Origin: Pseudoduganella ginsengisoli
Lineage (GTDB): Bacteria; Pseudomonadota; Gammaproteobacteria; Burkholderiales; Burkholderiaceae_D
Direction: 5' to 3'
DNA length: 64,000 nt
NCBI RefSeq assembly: GCF_009720865.1
Contig: NZ_WNLA01000015.1
Location: forward strand, 115,701 to 179,700
Shown: positions 26,552 through 35,332 of the stretch, one piece after another
Layout of the letters: each line of letters starts with the position of its first letter
How positions within the stretch are numbered: the first letter of the stretch is position 1
The notes under the pieces: model-generated
The model's input: only the letters and a program-made list of their open reading frames with translations
The model's database searches: none
What the model was told of the DNA's origin: nothing
Program-made: the position numbers and the translations under genes

Positions 26552-27700
26552 TCAGTTTGAGGCGGGATCGTAAGCCAGCACGGCTTTATAACCCGCCGGC
26601 GCAATCGACGTATTAAATGGATAGGTGGCGAAGTTGTTGTGATCCACCATCCCCAGGTTGATCAGGATGGTGTGGGGCAAATCCTTGCTGCGGCCCTCCA
26701 GCACATTGACCACGGCATTGATGGCCACGCGGGCCTGGCTGACGCCCTTGGTATCCACCGCCGCGTAAATTTCCCCCTTGTCGATCATGCGTGCAATATC
26801 GCTGGTCAAATCGTACGCCACCAGCCGTATCTTGTTCTGCAAGCCGGCGTGAACCAGCGGCTGGTACACGGCGGGCGCGCAGCCCGTGCAGCCCAGGATA
26901 TAGTCGAGTTGGGCGCCGTTCTTGGCCAGGATGTGTTCCGCCAGCCGCGTTTGTCCTTTGAAGTCGCTATCGCCATACCGCACTTCCAGGATGTGGACCT
27001 TGACGGGCCCCTCCTCCGCCGCGATCCGGCTGCCATCCACTTCGCCTTTGACCCAGCCAGCGCCAGCGGGGCCGGGCAGCAACGCCACGTTGATGGATTT
27101 CATCCCGCGCTGCTGCGCGTCGCGCATTACCCAGCGCATTGCTTCCAGCCCCATGCCGCGCAACGACGTGGTGATCTTGATCGTGAGATCGTCGCTGCGG
27201 CTGTCGTTCGCCAGCTGAAAGACGGGAATACCCGCCGCCCGGGCCTTGGCGATCGATGTGTTATTAAACGTCATGTTAATGGGCGAAATGACAATCGCGT
27301 CGTAGCGCGCCGCGATTGCCGCGTCCATCTGGTTCAGCTGGGTGGCCAGGTCGTCGTAGCCGGTGGCAGCAATGACATCGACCGCCACGCCCAGACGGCG
27401 TGCTTCACTGATCACGCCATAGTTGCAGCCGACCCAGTACGGATCCTTCAGGTGCGGAAACAGGAACGCGATGCGCCAAGGCTTGCTGGCAGGCGCTGCC
27501 ATGGCGTAGGCGCCAGCAACCACACGTCCACTCGCCAAGGCATCATCCGCGCTCCCGTTGGCCTGCAGCGGGCGGAAGATGGATTGCACCGGTATCGGCG
27601 CAAACTTCACCGGATCCGGCAATTTTTCCGCGCTGGCCAGCGCTGTCGTCAGCGCCGATGCCGCCACAGCGGCCAAACGGCGCGTCCATTGAATCTTCAC
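26552..27700 (-). CDS. TorT-like periplasmic substrate-binding protein
   Basis: 382 residues from a GTG at 27700 preceded by AAGGGGAA; the signal peptide is about 1-24 (LAAVAASALTTALASAEK). The type I periplasmic-binding fold is of the TorT kind: AFLFPHLKDPYWVGCNYGVISEARRLGV, DAIVISPINMTFN, LLPGPAGAGWVKGEVDGSR and LDYILGCTGCAPAV. In E. coli TorT binds TMAO and signals to the TorS kinase. No torS, torR or torCAD gene is in the window, so the ligand may differ and the protein is an orphan here. Confidence 0.78.
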   Translation of the reverse strand: MKIQWTRRLAAVAASALTTALASAEKLPDPVKFAPIPVQSIFRPLQANGSADDALASGRVVAGAYAMAAPASKPWRIAFLFPHLKDPYWVGCNYGVISEARRLGVAVDVIAATGYDDLATQLNQMDAAIAARYDAIVISPINMTFNNTSIAKARAAGIPVFQLANDSRSDDLTIKITTSLRGMGLEAMRWVMRDAQQRGMKSINVALLPGPAGAGWVKGEVDGSRIAAEEGPVKVHILEVRYGDSDFKGQTRLAEHILAKNGAQLDYILGCTGCAPAVYQPLVHAGLQNKIRLVAYDLTSDIARMIDKGEIYAAVDTKGVSQARVAINAVVNVLEGRSKDLPHTILINLGMVDHNNFATYPFNTSIAPAGYKAVLAYDPASN

Positions 27701-27936
27701 GGCATTCCCCTTGTGACTACCCTGCAGGCGGCCACACATCACACCCTGGCAGCCTGAATGAATTGCAGAATAGCATCTTCAATGCACCAATTGCGCGGCC
27801 GGACGCTAAAAAGTACGCCTGGCCTGCAACAGCGCGCCCTGGTCCAGCGTGGCCCGCAACGATGCGGCGTGGCGGTGCGCCGCCTGCCTGGTGATTCGTC
27901 TACCATGCATTCCATCGCCAACCGGGAGGTGCAACG

Positions 27937-28701
27937 ATGGAGTCTAAGTGGCCAACACAACTATGGATCGTGCGGCATGGGCAGAGTGCCGGCAACGTTG
28001 CGCGGGATGCTGCCGAGGCCACGTCACAATACCTGATCGATATCGCCGAGCGGGATGTCGACGTTCCCCTGTCCGAACTGGGCGCGCGCCAGGCCCGCGC
28101 GCTGGCTGCATGGTTTGCGGAACTGCCGCCTGAACAGCGGCCCACCGCCATCCTGCACTCCCCTTACCTGCGCGCCAAAGGCACGGCCATGGCCGTCATC
28201 GAACGGCTGGACCGTGGCTCCCTGCTGGCCGTGGTGGCGGATGAGCGCTTGCGGGAAAAGGAATTCGGCATACTTGACCGGCTGACGCCGCTCGGCATTG
28301 CCGATAAATACCCGGAACTGCACGCGCAGCGCAAACACGTCGGCAAGTTTTATTTCCGGCCGCCGGGCGGCGAAAGCTGGTGCGACGTGATCTTGCGGCT
28401 GCGCAGCGTGATCGACACCATCACCCGCGACTACCGGGGTGAACGGGTGCTGATCGTGGCCCACCAAGTCATCGTCAATTGCTTCCGCTACCTGCTGGAG
28501 CGCCTCGATGAAGACGCCATGCTCGCCATCGACAAGGCAGCCGACGTGCCGAACTGCGGCGTCACGTCGTACGCTTTCGATCCCGCTGCCGGCAAGCGCG
28601 GCAAGCTGGTGCTGCAAGTGGCCAACTTCGTTGCGCCGCTGGCCGACACTGGCACGCCCATTACTGCCAAGGCCGACGTACCGGCCGCGCCCAAGTCGTG
28701 A
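27937..28701 (+). CDS. Histidine phosphatase (phosphoglycerate-mutase-like) family protein
   Basis: 254 residues after GGGAGGTGC. The catalytic RHG motif sits in LWIVRHGQSAGN near residue 13. Other conserved elements are LSELGARQARALAAWF, SPYLRAKGTA with the second phosphate-binding Arg, the acid-containing ERLREKEFGILDRLT, and VLIVAHQVIVNCFRY with the second catalytic His. Branch-2-like cytoplasmic enzyme; substrate not predictable. Its TGA falls inside the possible GTG start of the next gene, so the two are probably cotranscribed. Confidence 0.9.
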   Translation: MESKWPTQLWIVRHGQSAGNVARDAAEATSQYLIDIAERDVDVPLSELGARQARALAAWFAELPPEQRPTAILHSPYLRAKGTAMAVIERLDRGSLLAVVADERLREKEFGILDRLTPLGIADKYPELHAQRKHVGKFYFRPPGGESWCDVILRLRSVIDTITRDYRGERVLIVAHQVIVNCFRYLLERLDEDAMLAIDKAADVPNCGVTSYAFDPAAGKRGKLVLQVANFVAPLADTGTPITAKADVPAAPKS

Positions 28702-28709
28702 GGCCCGCC

Positions 28710-29636
28710 ATGTCCGGCACCGATATCACCGACATCGACTTGCAAACGCTGCGCAACTGGCCGCTGCCCATGCCCCGCTTTGACGATGACAAGGAAGTGC
28801 GGGGCCATGCAGTCGTGGTGGCGGGGTCGCGGGAAATGCCGGGAGCGGCGCTGCTGGCGGCCAATGGCGTGCTGCGGGCCGGCGCGGGCAAGGTGACCAT
28901 TGCCACGGCAGCCCACACTGCCGCGCACGTGGCCACGGCGCTGCCGGAAGCGCGCGTGGTCGCACTGGCGGAAACGCCGGGCGGCGGCTTTGCGGCGGAA
29001 GGCATACGCCGGCTGGGCGAGCTGGCAGCCAAAGCCGATGCCTTGCTGATCGGCCCCGGCATGCAGGATGAACAAGCTTCCGCTGAACTGGTGCGCGCCC
29101 TGCTGCCCCGCTATGCGCTCTGCAAAGTCATCCTCGATGCGGCTGCGCTGGCCGTACTGCGTCCGCCCGGCGGCGCGTCACTGCTGGCCGATCCCGTGGA
29201 TTGGGAACACATGCGGTTCGCGGAACCCGTGTTACTGACACCCCACGCGGGCGAAATGGCGCACGCCACGGGGATGGAAAAAAAAGAGATCGAAGCCGAT
29301 CCGCGCGGTGCAGCCCAGCGGGCAGCGCAGCGCTGGAATGCCGTGGTGGCGCTGAAAGGCGCACTGACCATCATTGCCGCTCCGGACGGCAAGCAGTGGC
29401 AACAGCAAGGCGGCAATGTGGGCCTGGCCATTTCCGGCTCCGGCGATACGCTGGCCGGCATCATCGCAGGACTGGCGGCGCGCGGGGCGTCGCTGGAACA
29501 GGCGGCGGCATGGGGCGTTGCCCTGCATGCGGCCGCCGGCGACCAATTGGCGATGCGCTTCGGCACCCTGGGCTACCTGGCCCGCGAAATCCCGGCAGAA
29601 ATTCCTGCGCTACTGCGTACGCTGGCGCAAGCCTGA
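28710..29636 (+). CDS. nnrD: ADP-dependent NAD(P)H-hydrate dehydratase
   Basis: 308 residues from the ATG at 28710; a GTG at 28698 overlapping the upstream stop is the alternative. Ribokinase-like NnrD/CARKD fold: GHAVVVAGSREMPGAALLAANGVLRAGAGKVT, ADALLIGPGM, LLTPHAGEMAHATG and the signature NVGLAISGSGDTLAGIIAGLAARG. It converts damaged hydrated NAD(P)H back to NAD(P)H using ADP. The NnrE epimerase domain present in the bifunctional version is absent, so the epimerase must be encoded elsewhere. Confidence 0.9.
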   Translation: MSGTDITDIDLQTLRNWPLPMPRFDDDKEVRGHAVVVAGSREMPGAALLAANGVLRAGAGKVTIATAAHTAAHVATALPEARVVALAETPGGGFAAEGIRRLGELAAKADALLIGPGMQDEQASAELVRALLPRYALCKVILDAAALAVLRPPGGASLLADPVDWEHMRFAEPVLLTPHAGEMAHATGMEKKEIEADPRGAAQRAAQRWNAVVALKGALTIIAAPDGKQWQQQGGNVGLAISGSGDTLAGIIAGLAARGASLEQAAAWGVALHAAAGDQLAMRFGTLGYLAREIPAEIPALLRTLAQA

Positions 29637-29666
29637 TTTAATTCCCCAATTTTGAAAGGATACACC

Positions 29667-30128
29667 ATGAAACACTCAACATCAGCCCTGCTGCTGGGCG
29701 CGCTGCTGGCCGCCGGCACACTGGGCGGCTGCAAAGACCGCAGCACCGACACCAGCAACAGCGCCGCCCATTCCGACTCGACCACGACTCCGGCCAACAC
29801 GGCGCCGGCCAATACGGCGCCAGCCAACACGACGCCATCGGATACCACGACACCGGGCACGGGGACCGGCACGGGCACGCCGGACAACGGCACCACCACC
29901 ACGCCGCCCAACGGCACGACGCCCGGTACCGGAACCGGAACTGGGACCGGAGGCGGCACTTCCGGCACGTCCGGGACATCAGGTACATCCGGTTCAGGCA
30001 CTACCGGCTCAGGAACCTCTGGCGTGACAGGCGACACGGGCGGCAGTGGCGCCTACGGCACGCCAAGCCACCGCAACGACAGCCGCGACAACATGCCGCG
30101 GCGCGATACGACACCGCACCAGCGCTGA
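29667..30128 (+). CDS. Low-complexity predicted lipoprotein
   Basis: 153 residues after GAAAGGA. Signal peptide with lipobox LGGC (C22). The rest is low-complexity: Thr/Asn/Pro repeats (ANTAPANTAPANTTP), then Gly/Thr/Ser runs (GTGTGTG, SGTSGTSGTSG), ending in a basic tail (NMPRRDTTPHQR). No folded domain is evident. It is probably a surface- or periplasm-anchored disordered protein. The repeats are also visible at DNA level (CCAACACGGCGCCGG units), so length may vary between strains. Confidence 0.75.
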   Translation: MKHSTSALLLGALLAAGTLGGCKDRSTDTSNSAAHSDSTTTPANTAPANTAPANTTPSDTTTPGTGTGTGTPDNGTTTTPPNGTTPGTGTGTGTGGGTSGTSGTSGTSGSGTTGSGTSGVTGDTGGSGAYGTPSHRNDSRDNMPRRDTTPHQR

Positions 30129-30145
30129 CACCCCATGTAAACGGC

Positions 30146-30170
30146 AAAGGGGCCGTTATCCGGCCCCTTT
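30146..30170. terminator. Bidirectional terminator between the lipoprotein and efflux genes
   Basis: Ten-bp stem AAAGGGGCCG/CGGCCCCTTT with a TTATC loop, between the stop of the lipoprotein gene and the stop of the convergent efflux operon. Confidence 0.75.
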
Positions 30171-30190
30171 GTCATGGCTGTATCAAACCG

Positions 30191-33100
30191 TTACACGACT
30201 TTCGGCGACGCCGGTTCCAGCTTGCCGCCCTTGCCGGTCGCCTTGCGCACCAGCCACATCAGGCTGCGGAACACGAGGCGGATGAACGTCAGCGTCAGCA
30301 GCGCCTCAATGAACGTCAGCACGAACGCCACCAGCGCATTCCACCGTACGGCGCGGCGGCCGAACTTGGCTACCATGCGGTCGCGGGCAATTTCAATACT
30401 GTCGTAGAACGTCGGCACCACCAGCAAGGTCAAAATCGTCGACGTGATGGTGCCGCCGATAATTGCCACTGCCAGCGGACGGTAGAAGTCCGCGCCTTCG
30501 CCCGCGCCGATCGCCACCGGCATCATGCCGGCGATCAGCGCAAACGTCGTCATCAGGATCGGACGCAGACGCATGCGGCCCGCATGCATCAGCGCATCTT
30601 CACGGCCATAGCCTTCTTCTTCGCGCTTGCGCGCCGCATCGAGCAACAGAATCGCATTCTTCGCCACCAGGCCCATCAGCATAATGATGCCGATAAAGCT
30701 CATCAAGTTCAGCGTCCCTTTGGTCAGCAGCAGCGCCAGCACCACGCCGATCAGCGACAGCGGCAGCGACATCATGACGGCCACCGGCGCCGTGAACGAA
30801 CCAAACTGCATCACGAGGATCAGGTACATCAAGCCCACGCCGGACACCAGCGCAATCGTCATTTGCGTGAACAATTCCTTCTGGTCTTTACCGGCGCCGC
30901 CCAGCGACAAGCCATAGCCCGGCGGGAAGTCGATTTCCTTGGCCAATTTCATGGCGTCGGCAGTGACTTCACCGGTTGAGCGTCCCTGCGAGTTGGCCGA
31001 CACGGCGATCAAACGTTTGCCATCCTTGTGCGTAATGGTGGCAGGGCCCTTGCCCATGGTCACGCGGGCGATCTGGTCCAGCGGCACCATCTGGTTCGTG
31101 CCCGACACGGCAATCGGCAAGCGCTCGATGTTTTCCGCGCTGGTGCGGTCGGCCGGATGCAGGCGCACCGCCACGTCGCGGGTTTCACCGGTTGGATCGA
31201 CCCAGTCGCCCACTTCGATACCGGCAAACGCCACGCGCAATGCCTGCGCCGCATCGCCGGCGGAAATCCCCATCGAATTAGCCAGGCCACGGTCCAGCTC
31301 GATCTGCAATTCGTCTTTCGGATCCTGTTCCGACAAGCCCACGTCCACCGCGCCAGGCACCTGGCGCAGCTTGTCCATGTACACGCTGGTAATGGCCATC
31401 AGCTTGCGGGTGTCCGGGCCCGTAAATTCCACCTGGATCGGCTTGCGGTTACCATTCGACAAGTCGTCCAGCACCACGTATTCCGCGCCTACCAGATGGC
31501 TGAGTTTTTCACGCAATTCGCCAGCCGCTTCCACGGCGGAGCGCTTGCGCTCATTTTTCTTGCCCAGGTCCACGTAGATACGGCCGCCCGACAAGTTCAC
31601 GTAGCTGTTGGTTTGCTTGGTTTCCGGCAAAGTGCGGGCCAGTTCGGCCGCTTTTTCCAGTTTCAGGCGCGAATATTCCAGGCTCGACGACGATGGCGTC
31701 CGCACGTCGATCATGATGGTGCCGTAGTCGGAATTCGGCAGGAACGACGAGCCGCCAAATTTCACGTGCAAGCCCAGCGCCGCCACCAGCGACAGCAGCG
31801 TAATGACAGCCATCCAGCGGCGGTGGTGCAAGGCCCACGCAATCACGTTGCCGTAGCGGTCAGCCTGGTGGTCGAACCAGTCATTGAAGCGCTGCAAGAC
31901 TTTGCTCAAGCCTTTTTTCGGCGCTGTGTGGTGATCCGGCGGATCGCCCCAGTAGGCCGACAGCATCGGGTCCAACGTGAACGAAATGAACAGCGACACC
32001 AGCACCGAGCACGTGACGGTCAGCGCAAAGGGACGGAACCATTCGCCCGATACGCCCGGCATCACGGCGACCGGAATGAACACGGCCATGATGGAGAACG
32101 TGGTGGCGGCAACGGCCAGGCCGATTTCCGCCGTGCCTTCCAGCGCAGCCTTGCGGCGGTCCGAACCCAGCTGCATGTGGCGCACGATGTTTTCCCGCAC
32201 CACGATGGCGTCGTCAATCAGCACGCCGATGGCCAGCGACAAGCCCAAGAGCGTCATGAAGTTCAGCGTAAAGCCGCACATCCACACGGCGATAAACGCG
32301 GCAATCACGGACGTCGGCAGCGACATCGCGGTGATCAGGGTCGAGCGCCACGAGTTGAGGAACGCGTAGACGACGAAAATGGTCAGTACGGCGCCGAACA
32401 CCAGCGATTCAATCACGTTGTTCAAATTGCTTTCGGATTCTTCGCCGCCATCCTGCACCACTTCAATCTCGGTGCCTTTCGGGAATTCCTTGTTCATGGC
32501 TTTCACCATGTCGCGGATTTCATTCGCCACTTTTACGGTGGACGCATCGCGCGAGCGGGTCACGGCAATACCGACGTTCGGCTTGCCGCTGCGCACCGAC
32601 AGGTTATTGATGTCGGCAAAACCATCTTCAATCGTGGCCAGCTGGCCCAGGCGGATGATTTCATCGCCGCGGCGTTTCACCACGACGGACTGGAAATCTT
32701 CCGGACGCTCGATGCGGCCCACCAGGCGGATGCTCTTTTCATCCATCGAACCGCGCACCTTGCCCACCGGTGCATTGGTGTTCTGGTTGCGCAGCGCATT
32801 GGTGACGTCGCTGATCGACACGTTATATTCACGCAGCTTTTCCGCCCGCAGCAGCACCGACAATTCACGGCGCAGCGAACCGTTGACCGTCACGCTGGCC
32901 ACGCCGTCGATGCCACGGAAGCGGTCGGCCAGCTGGTCTTCCGCCAAACGCGAAATCTGCGCATGGGATTGCACACTGGACGACAGCGACATTTGCATGA
33001 TCGGTTCAGCGGAAATATCGAGACGCTGGACGATCGGCTCGCGCATTTCCAGCGGCAGCTTGTAGCGCACCGATGCAATCGCGTTGCGGATTTCATCCGT

Positions 33101-33412
33101 TGCTTCGATCAGGTTTTTGCTGAACGTGAATTTCATCTGGATGCGCGCCTGGCCTTCGGACGCGGTGCTCTGCGTTTCCGTCACGCCGGTAATGCTTTGC
33201 AGCGATTTTTCCAGACGGTTGATGATTTCCCGCTCCACGGTTTCCGGCGAGGCGCCGGGGTACGGCACCGTCACGAAAATCATCGGGATTTCCACGTCCG
33301 GCCGCTGGTTGACCCGCAGCTTGGACAGGGCCAGCAAGCCCAGGGCCATCAGCGCGATGATGATCACCACCGTCGCGATCGGCCGTTTGATACTGAAATC
33401 AGACAAGAACAT
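30191..33412 (-). CDS. RND efflux transporter permease (HAE/AcrB type)
   Basis: 1073 residues, usual length for an RND pump. It begins MFLSDFSIKRPIATVVIIIALMALGLLAL and has twelve predicted membrane helices and two large periplasmic loops. The proton-relay residues are present: the Asp pair in GVLIDDAIVVREN (TM4) and the Lys in MGLVAKNAILLLDAA (TM10). PYPGASPETVEREI and GVAVTRSRDASTVKVA are typical porter-domain blocks. Likely a multidrug or solvent exporter; substrate unknown. Downstream of the adaptor gene in one operon with a 12-base gap; no outer-membrane factor gene follows, so a shared TolC-type channel is expected. Confidence 0.93.
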   Translation of the reverse strand: MFLSDFSIKRPIATVVIIIALMALGLLALSKLRVNQRPDVEIPMIFVTVPYPGASPETVEREIINRLEKSLQSITGVTETQSTASEGQARIQMKFTFSKNLIEATDEIRNAIASVRYKLPLEMREPIVQRLDISAEPIMQMSLSSSVQSHAQISRLAEDQLADRFRGIDGVASVTVNGSLRRELSVLLRAEKLREYNVSISDVTNALRNQNTNAPVGKVRGSMDEKSIRLVGRIERPEDFQSVVVKRRGDEIIRLGQLATIEDGFADINNLSVRSGKPNVGIAVTRSRDASTVKVANEIRDMVKAMNKEFPKGTEIEVVQDGGEESESNLNNVIESLVFGAVLTIFVVYAFLNSWRSTLITAMSLPTSVIAAFIAVWMCGFTLNFMTLLGLSLAIGVLIDDAIVVRENIVRHMQLGSDRRKAALEGTAEIGLAVAATTFSIMAVFIPVAVMPGVSGEWFRPFALTVTCSVLVSLFISFTLDPMLSAYWGDPPDHHTAPKKGLSKVLQRFNDWFDHQADRYGNVIAWALHHRRWMAVITLLSLVAALGLHVKFGGSSFLPNSDYGTIMIDVRTPSSSSLEYSRLKLEKAAELARTLPETKQTNSYVNLSGGRIYVDLGKKNERKRSAVEAAGELREKLSHLVGAEYVVLDDLSNGNRKPIQVEFTGPDTRKLMAITSVYMDKLRQVPGAVDVGLSEQDPKDELQIELDRGLANSMGISAGDAAQALRVAFAGIEVGDWVDPTGETRDVAVRLHPADRTSAENIERLPIAVSGTNQMVPLDQIARVTMGKGPATITHKDGKRLIAVSANSQGRSTGEVTADAMKLAKEIDFPPGYGLSLGGAGKDQKELFTQMTIALVSGVGLMYLILVMQFGSFTAPVAVMMSLPLSLIGVVLALLLTKGTLNLMSFIGIIMLMGLVAKNAILLLDAARKREEEGYGREDALMHAGRMRLRPILMTTFALIAGMMPVAIGAGEGADFYRPLAVAIIGGTITSTILTLLVVPTFYDSIEIARDRMVAKFGRRAVRWNALVAFVLTFIEALLTLTFIRLVFRSLMWLVRKATGKGGKLEPASPKVV

Positions 33413-33424
33413 GGCGGTTTTTCC

Positions 33425-34606
33425 TTAATTGCCTTTGGCAGCTTGCGCCGGTTCGACGGAAGCGGAAGCGACAGCCTTGGCATTCGCGCTCATTTCAACT
33501 TTCTGGCCTTCCTTGAAGTTCGAACCCGGCGTACGCATCAAGACGTCGCCGCTGGACAGGCCGGCCACCACTTGCCACGTGCCCGTGCGGTCATCGCGGA
33601 TGCCGATGGTGACCGGCACCTTGGTCAGCACCTTGTCCTTGACTTTCCACGCATACGTGGCGTCGCCGCTGCGCACAATGGCCGAGTCCGGCATCATCAG
33701 CGACGACGTGGATTCCGCTTCGATGCGGCCTTCCGCATACAGGCCCGCCACGCGCGACTGCGTGCGGTCGTTGAAGTCCACCAGCACGACGACCTGGCGG
33801 GTCACGGCGTTGGCAGCCGGGTCAACGCGCTTGACCTTGCCCGCGAAATTCTGGCCCGGATAGCCATTGATGCGGAACGACACAGGCTGGCCGACTTTGA
33901 CGGAACCAATCTTGTCGGCCGAAACAAACCCTTCAAAGCGCATGCTGGACGGGTCGATCACCTTGATCAGCTCTTTGCCGATCTGTGCCGTGTCGCCATT
34001 CGATACTTTCCGCTCGGAGACGATGCCATCGAATGGGGCGCGCACTTCGGTACGCTGCAATTGCTGGTGGGCGCTGACCGCGCGGGCCTTGGCGGCAGCC
34101 AGGTCGCTTTGCGCATTATTGCGGCGGATTTCCGCATCTTCCAGCGCCTGGGCCGACGTCATGCCGGACGCGCGCAGGGTTTTCTGGCGTTCCAGCATGC
34201 GGGTGGCCTGTTCCAGCGACTGGCTCGACGCACGCACGGCTTCATTGGCGGAATTGACGGCGTCGCGCAGCGACGTGTCATCCAGGCGCACCAGCAAGTC
34301 GCCCTTCTTCACGGTTTCGCCGTTTTCCTTCAACACTTGCATGACGATAGCGCTGACCTCCGCGCGCAAATCCGCCTTGCGTTCCGGCTGGATCGAGCCG
34401 GTAACGACGGGACCGGACGCCAGCGCATTGGACGACACCGTCACCAGGTCTTCCGGCGACACGGTCAGCAAGGCAGGCGCCTTCTTGTCGTCTGCCACCT
34501 TGGCGGCCGGGGTACTGGCAGCCTTGTCAGCCTCTTTTGAAGGCTGCTTGCCGCAAGCAACCAGTGCGGAAGCGATGGCAAGTGCCAGTAGGGTTTTGCG
34601 CAACAT
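33425..34606 (-). CDS. RND efflux periplasmic adaptor (membrane fusion) lipoprotein
   Basis: 393 residues. Lipobox LVAC (C18 of MLRKTLLALAIASALVAC). Typical MFP order: a lipoyl-like half-motif (RAEVSAIVMQVLKENGETVKKGDLLVRLD), an alpha-hairpin (about 95-165), the second lipoyl half (VRAPFDGIVSERKVSNGDTAQIG), a beta-barrel (GFVSADKIGSVKVGQPVSFRINGYPGQNFAGKV) and a membrane-proximal domain. GGAG precedes the ATG. It opens the efflux operon; the promoter region contains a palindrome at 34645-34659. Confidence 0.92.
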   Translation of the reverse strand: MLRKTLLALAIASALVACGKQPSKEADKAASTPAAKVADDKKAPALLTVSPEDLVTVSSNALASGPVVTGSIQPERKADLRAEVSAIVMQVLKENGETVKKGDLLVRLDDTSLRDAVNSANEAVRASSQSLEQATRMLERQKTLRASGMTSAQALEDAEIRRNNAQSDLAAAKARAVSAHQQLQRTEVRAPFDGIVSERKVSNGDTAQIGKELIKVIDPSSMRFEGFVSADKIGSVKVGQPVSFRINGYPGQNFAGKVKRVDPAANAVTRQVVVLVDFNDRTQSRVAGLYAEGRIEAESTSSLMMPDSAIVRSGDATYAWKVKDKVLTKVPVTIGIRDDRTGTWQVVAGLSSGDVLMRTPGSNFKEGQKVEMSANAKAVASASVEPAQAAKGN

Positions 34607-34644
34607 AGATATCTCCGAGATTTGGGAATAGTGCTGGTTTTACA

Positions 34645-34659
34645 AATACTATAAGTATT
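34645..34659. promoter_or_regulatory. Candidate operator of the efflux operon
   Basis: Perfect dyad AATACT-ATA-AGTATT about 40 bases upstream of the adaptor start, next to another AGTAT half-site. It fits a repressor site such as a TetR- or MarR-type dimer. No such regulator gene is adjacent in the window. Confidence 0.45.
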
Positions 34660-34750
34660 CGAGTATCCAGCAGCGGCTTAAGGTGTGTCAACGGGGGGAG
34701 GACGGACTGCGCAAATGCGCGACCGAAATGCGGAATAAGGGGATGAACGG

Positions 34751-34782
34751 CAAAAAATTGGGGCCAAACCGGCCCCATTTTT
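34751..34782. terminator. Bidirectional terminator after the DUF212 gene
   Basis: Stem GGGGCC/GGCCCC (34760-34765, 34771-34776). On the minus strand it is followed by a run of T (complement of 34752-34757), and on the plus strand by ATTTTT. It lies immediately beyond the stop of the minus-strand gene at 34788. Confidence 0.8.
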
Positions 34783-34787
34783 AAAGA

Positions 34788-35204
34788 TTAGCCAAAGATG
34801 GCGTGCACCAGGTGCCCGATGCCGATCCCCGTGGCCAGGCCGCCGGCGATTTCCACCAGCGTATGGCCCATGCGTTCGCGCAGCCACGTGTGCGCCTTGT
34901 CGCCATCGGCGATGCGGTTGATGGCGGCTGCCTGGCGGCCCACGTGCTGGCGCAGGCTGTTGGCGTCAATGATGACGATGAAGCATAAGGTCACCGCCAC
35001 GCCAAACGCGGGATGGCCCATGCCTTCGCGCAATGCAATCAAGGTCGCCATGCTGGACACGACGGCGCTGTGGTTGCTGGGGAAACCGCCATTGCCGACC
35101 AGGTTGAATGCCCAGCGGCGCGATTTCGCACTATTGATGAGGAATTTGATCGGGCCGACCGACGTCCACGTAATCAGCGGCGTAACAAGATATGCAAGGT
35201 CCAT
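34788..35204 (-). CDS. Divergent PAP2 (DUF212) family membrane protein
   Basis: 138 residues from the ATG at 35204 (MDLAYLVTPLITWTSVGPIKFLI). Conserved block GNGGFPSNHSAVVSSMATLIAL resembles the PAP2 phosphatase signature, and VIIDANSLRQHVGRQA is typical of DUF212. Three to four membrane helices. Bacterial members are thought to be inner-membrane proteins of unknown substrate. The Shine-Dalgarno is weak; a longer frame from 35249 is possible but unlikely. Confidence 0.85.
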   Translation of the reverse strand: MDLAYLVTPLITWTSVGPIKFLINSAKSRRWAFNLVGNGGFPSNHSAVVSSMATLIALREGMGHPAFGVAVTLCFIVIIDANSLRQHVGRQAAAINRIADGDKAHTWLRERMGHTLVEIAGGLATGIGIGHLVHAIFG

Positions 35205-35332
35205 CGCGTACTTTCTAAATTGCTTTCGGAATTGATTACTTCTATGCAATCGGCCATTATCGCATCCCGAATGGGGCGCGAGGGGGCAAGTGGGCTAAAA
35301 TCCGCCCCATATCACTAAAAAGGACAACAACA

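Noticed and set aside
31028..34540. 1170-codon plus-strand open frame opposite the RND operon
   Set aside because: His/Arg/Gln-rich shadow of two strongly conserved efflux genes on the other strand.
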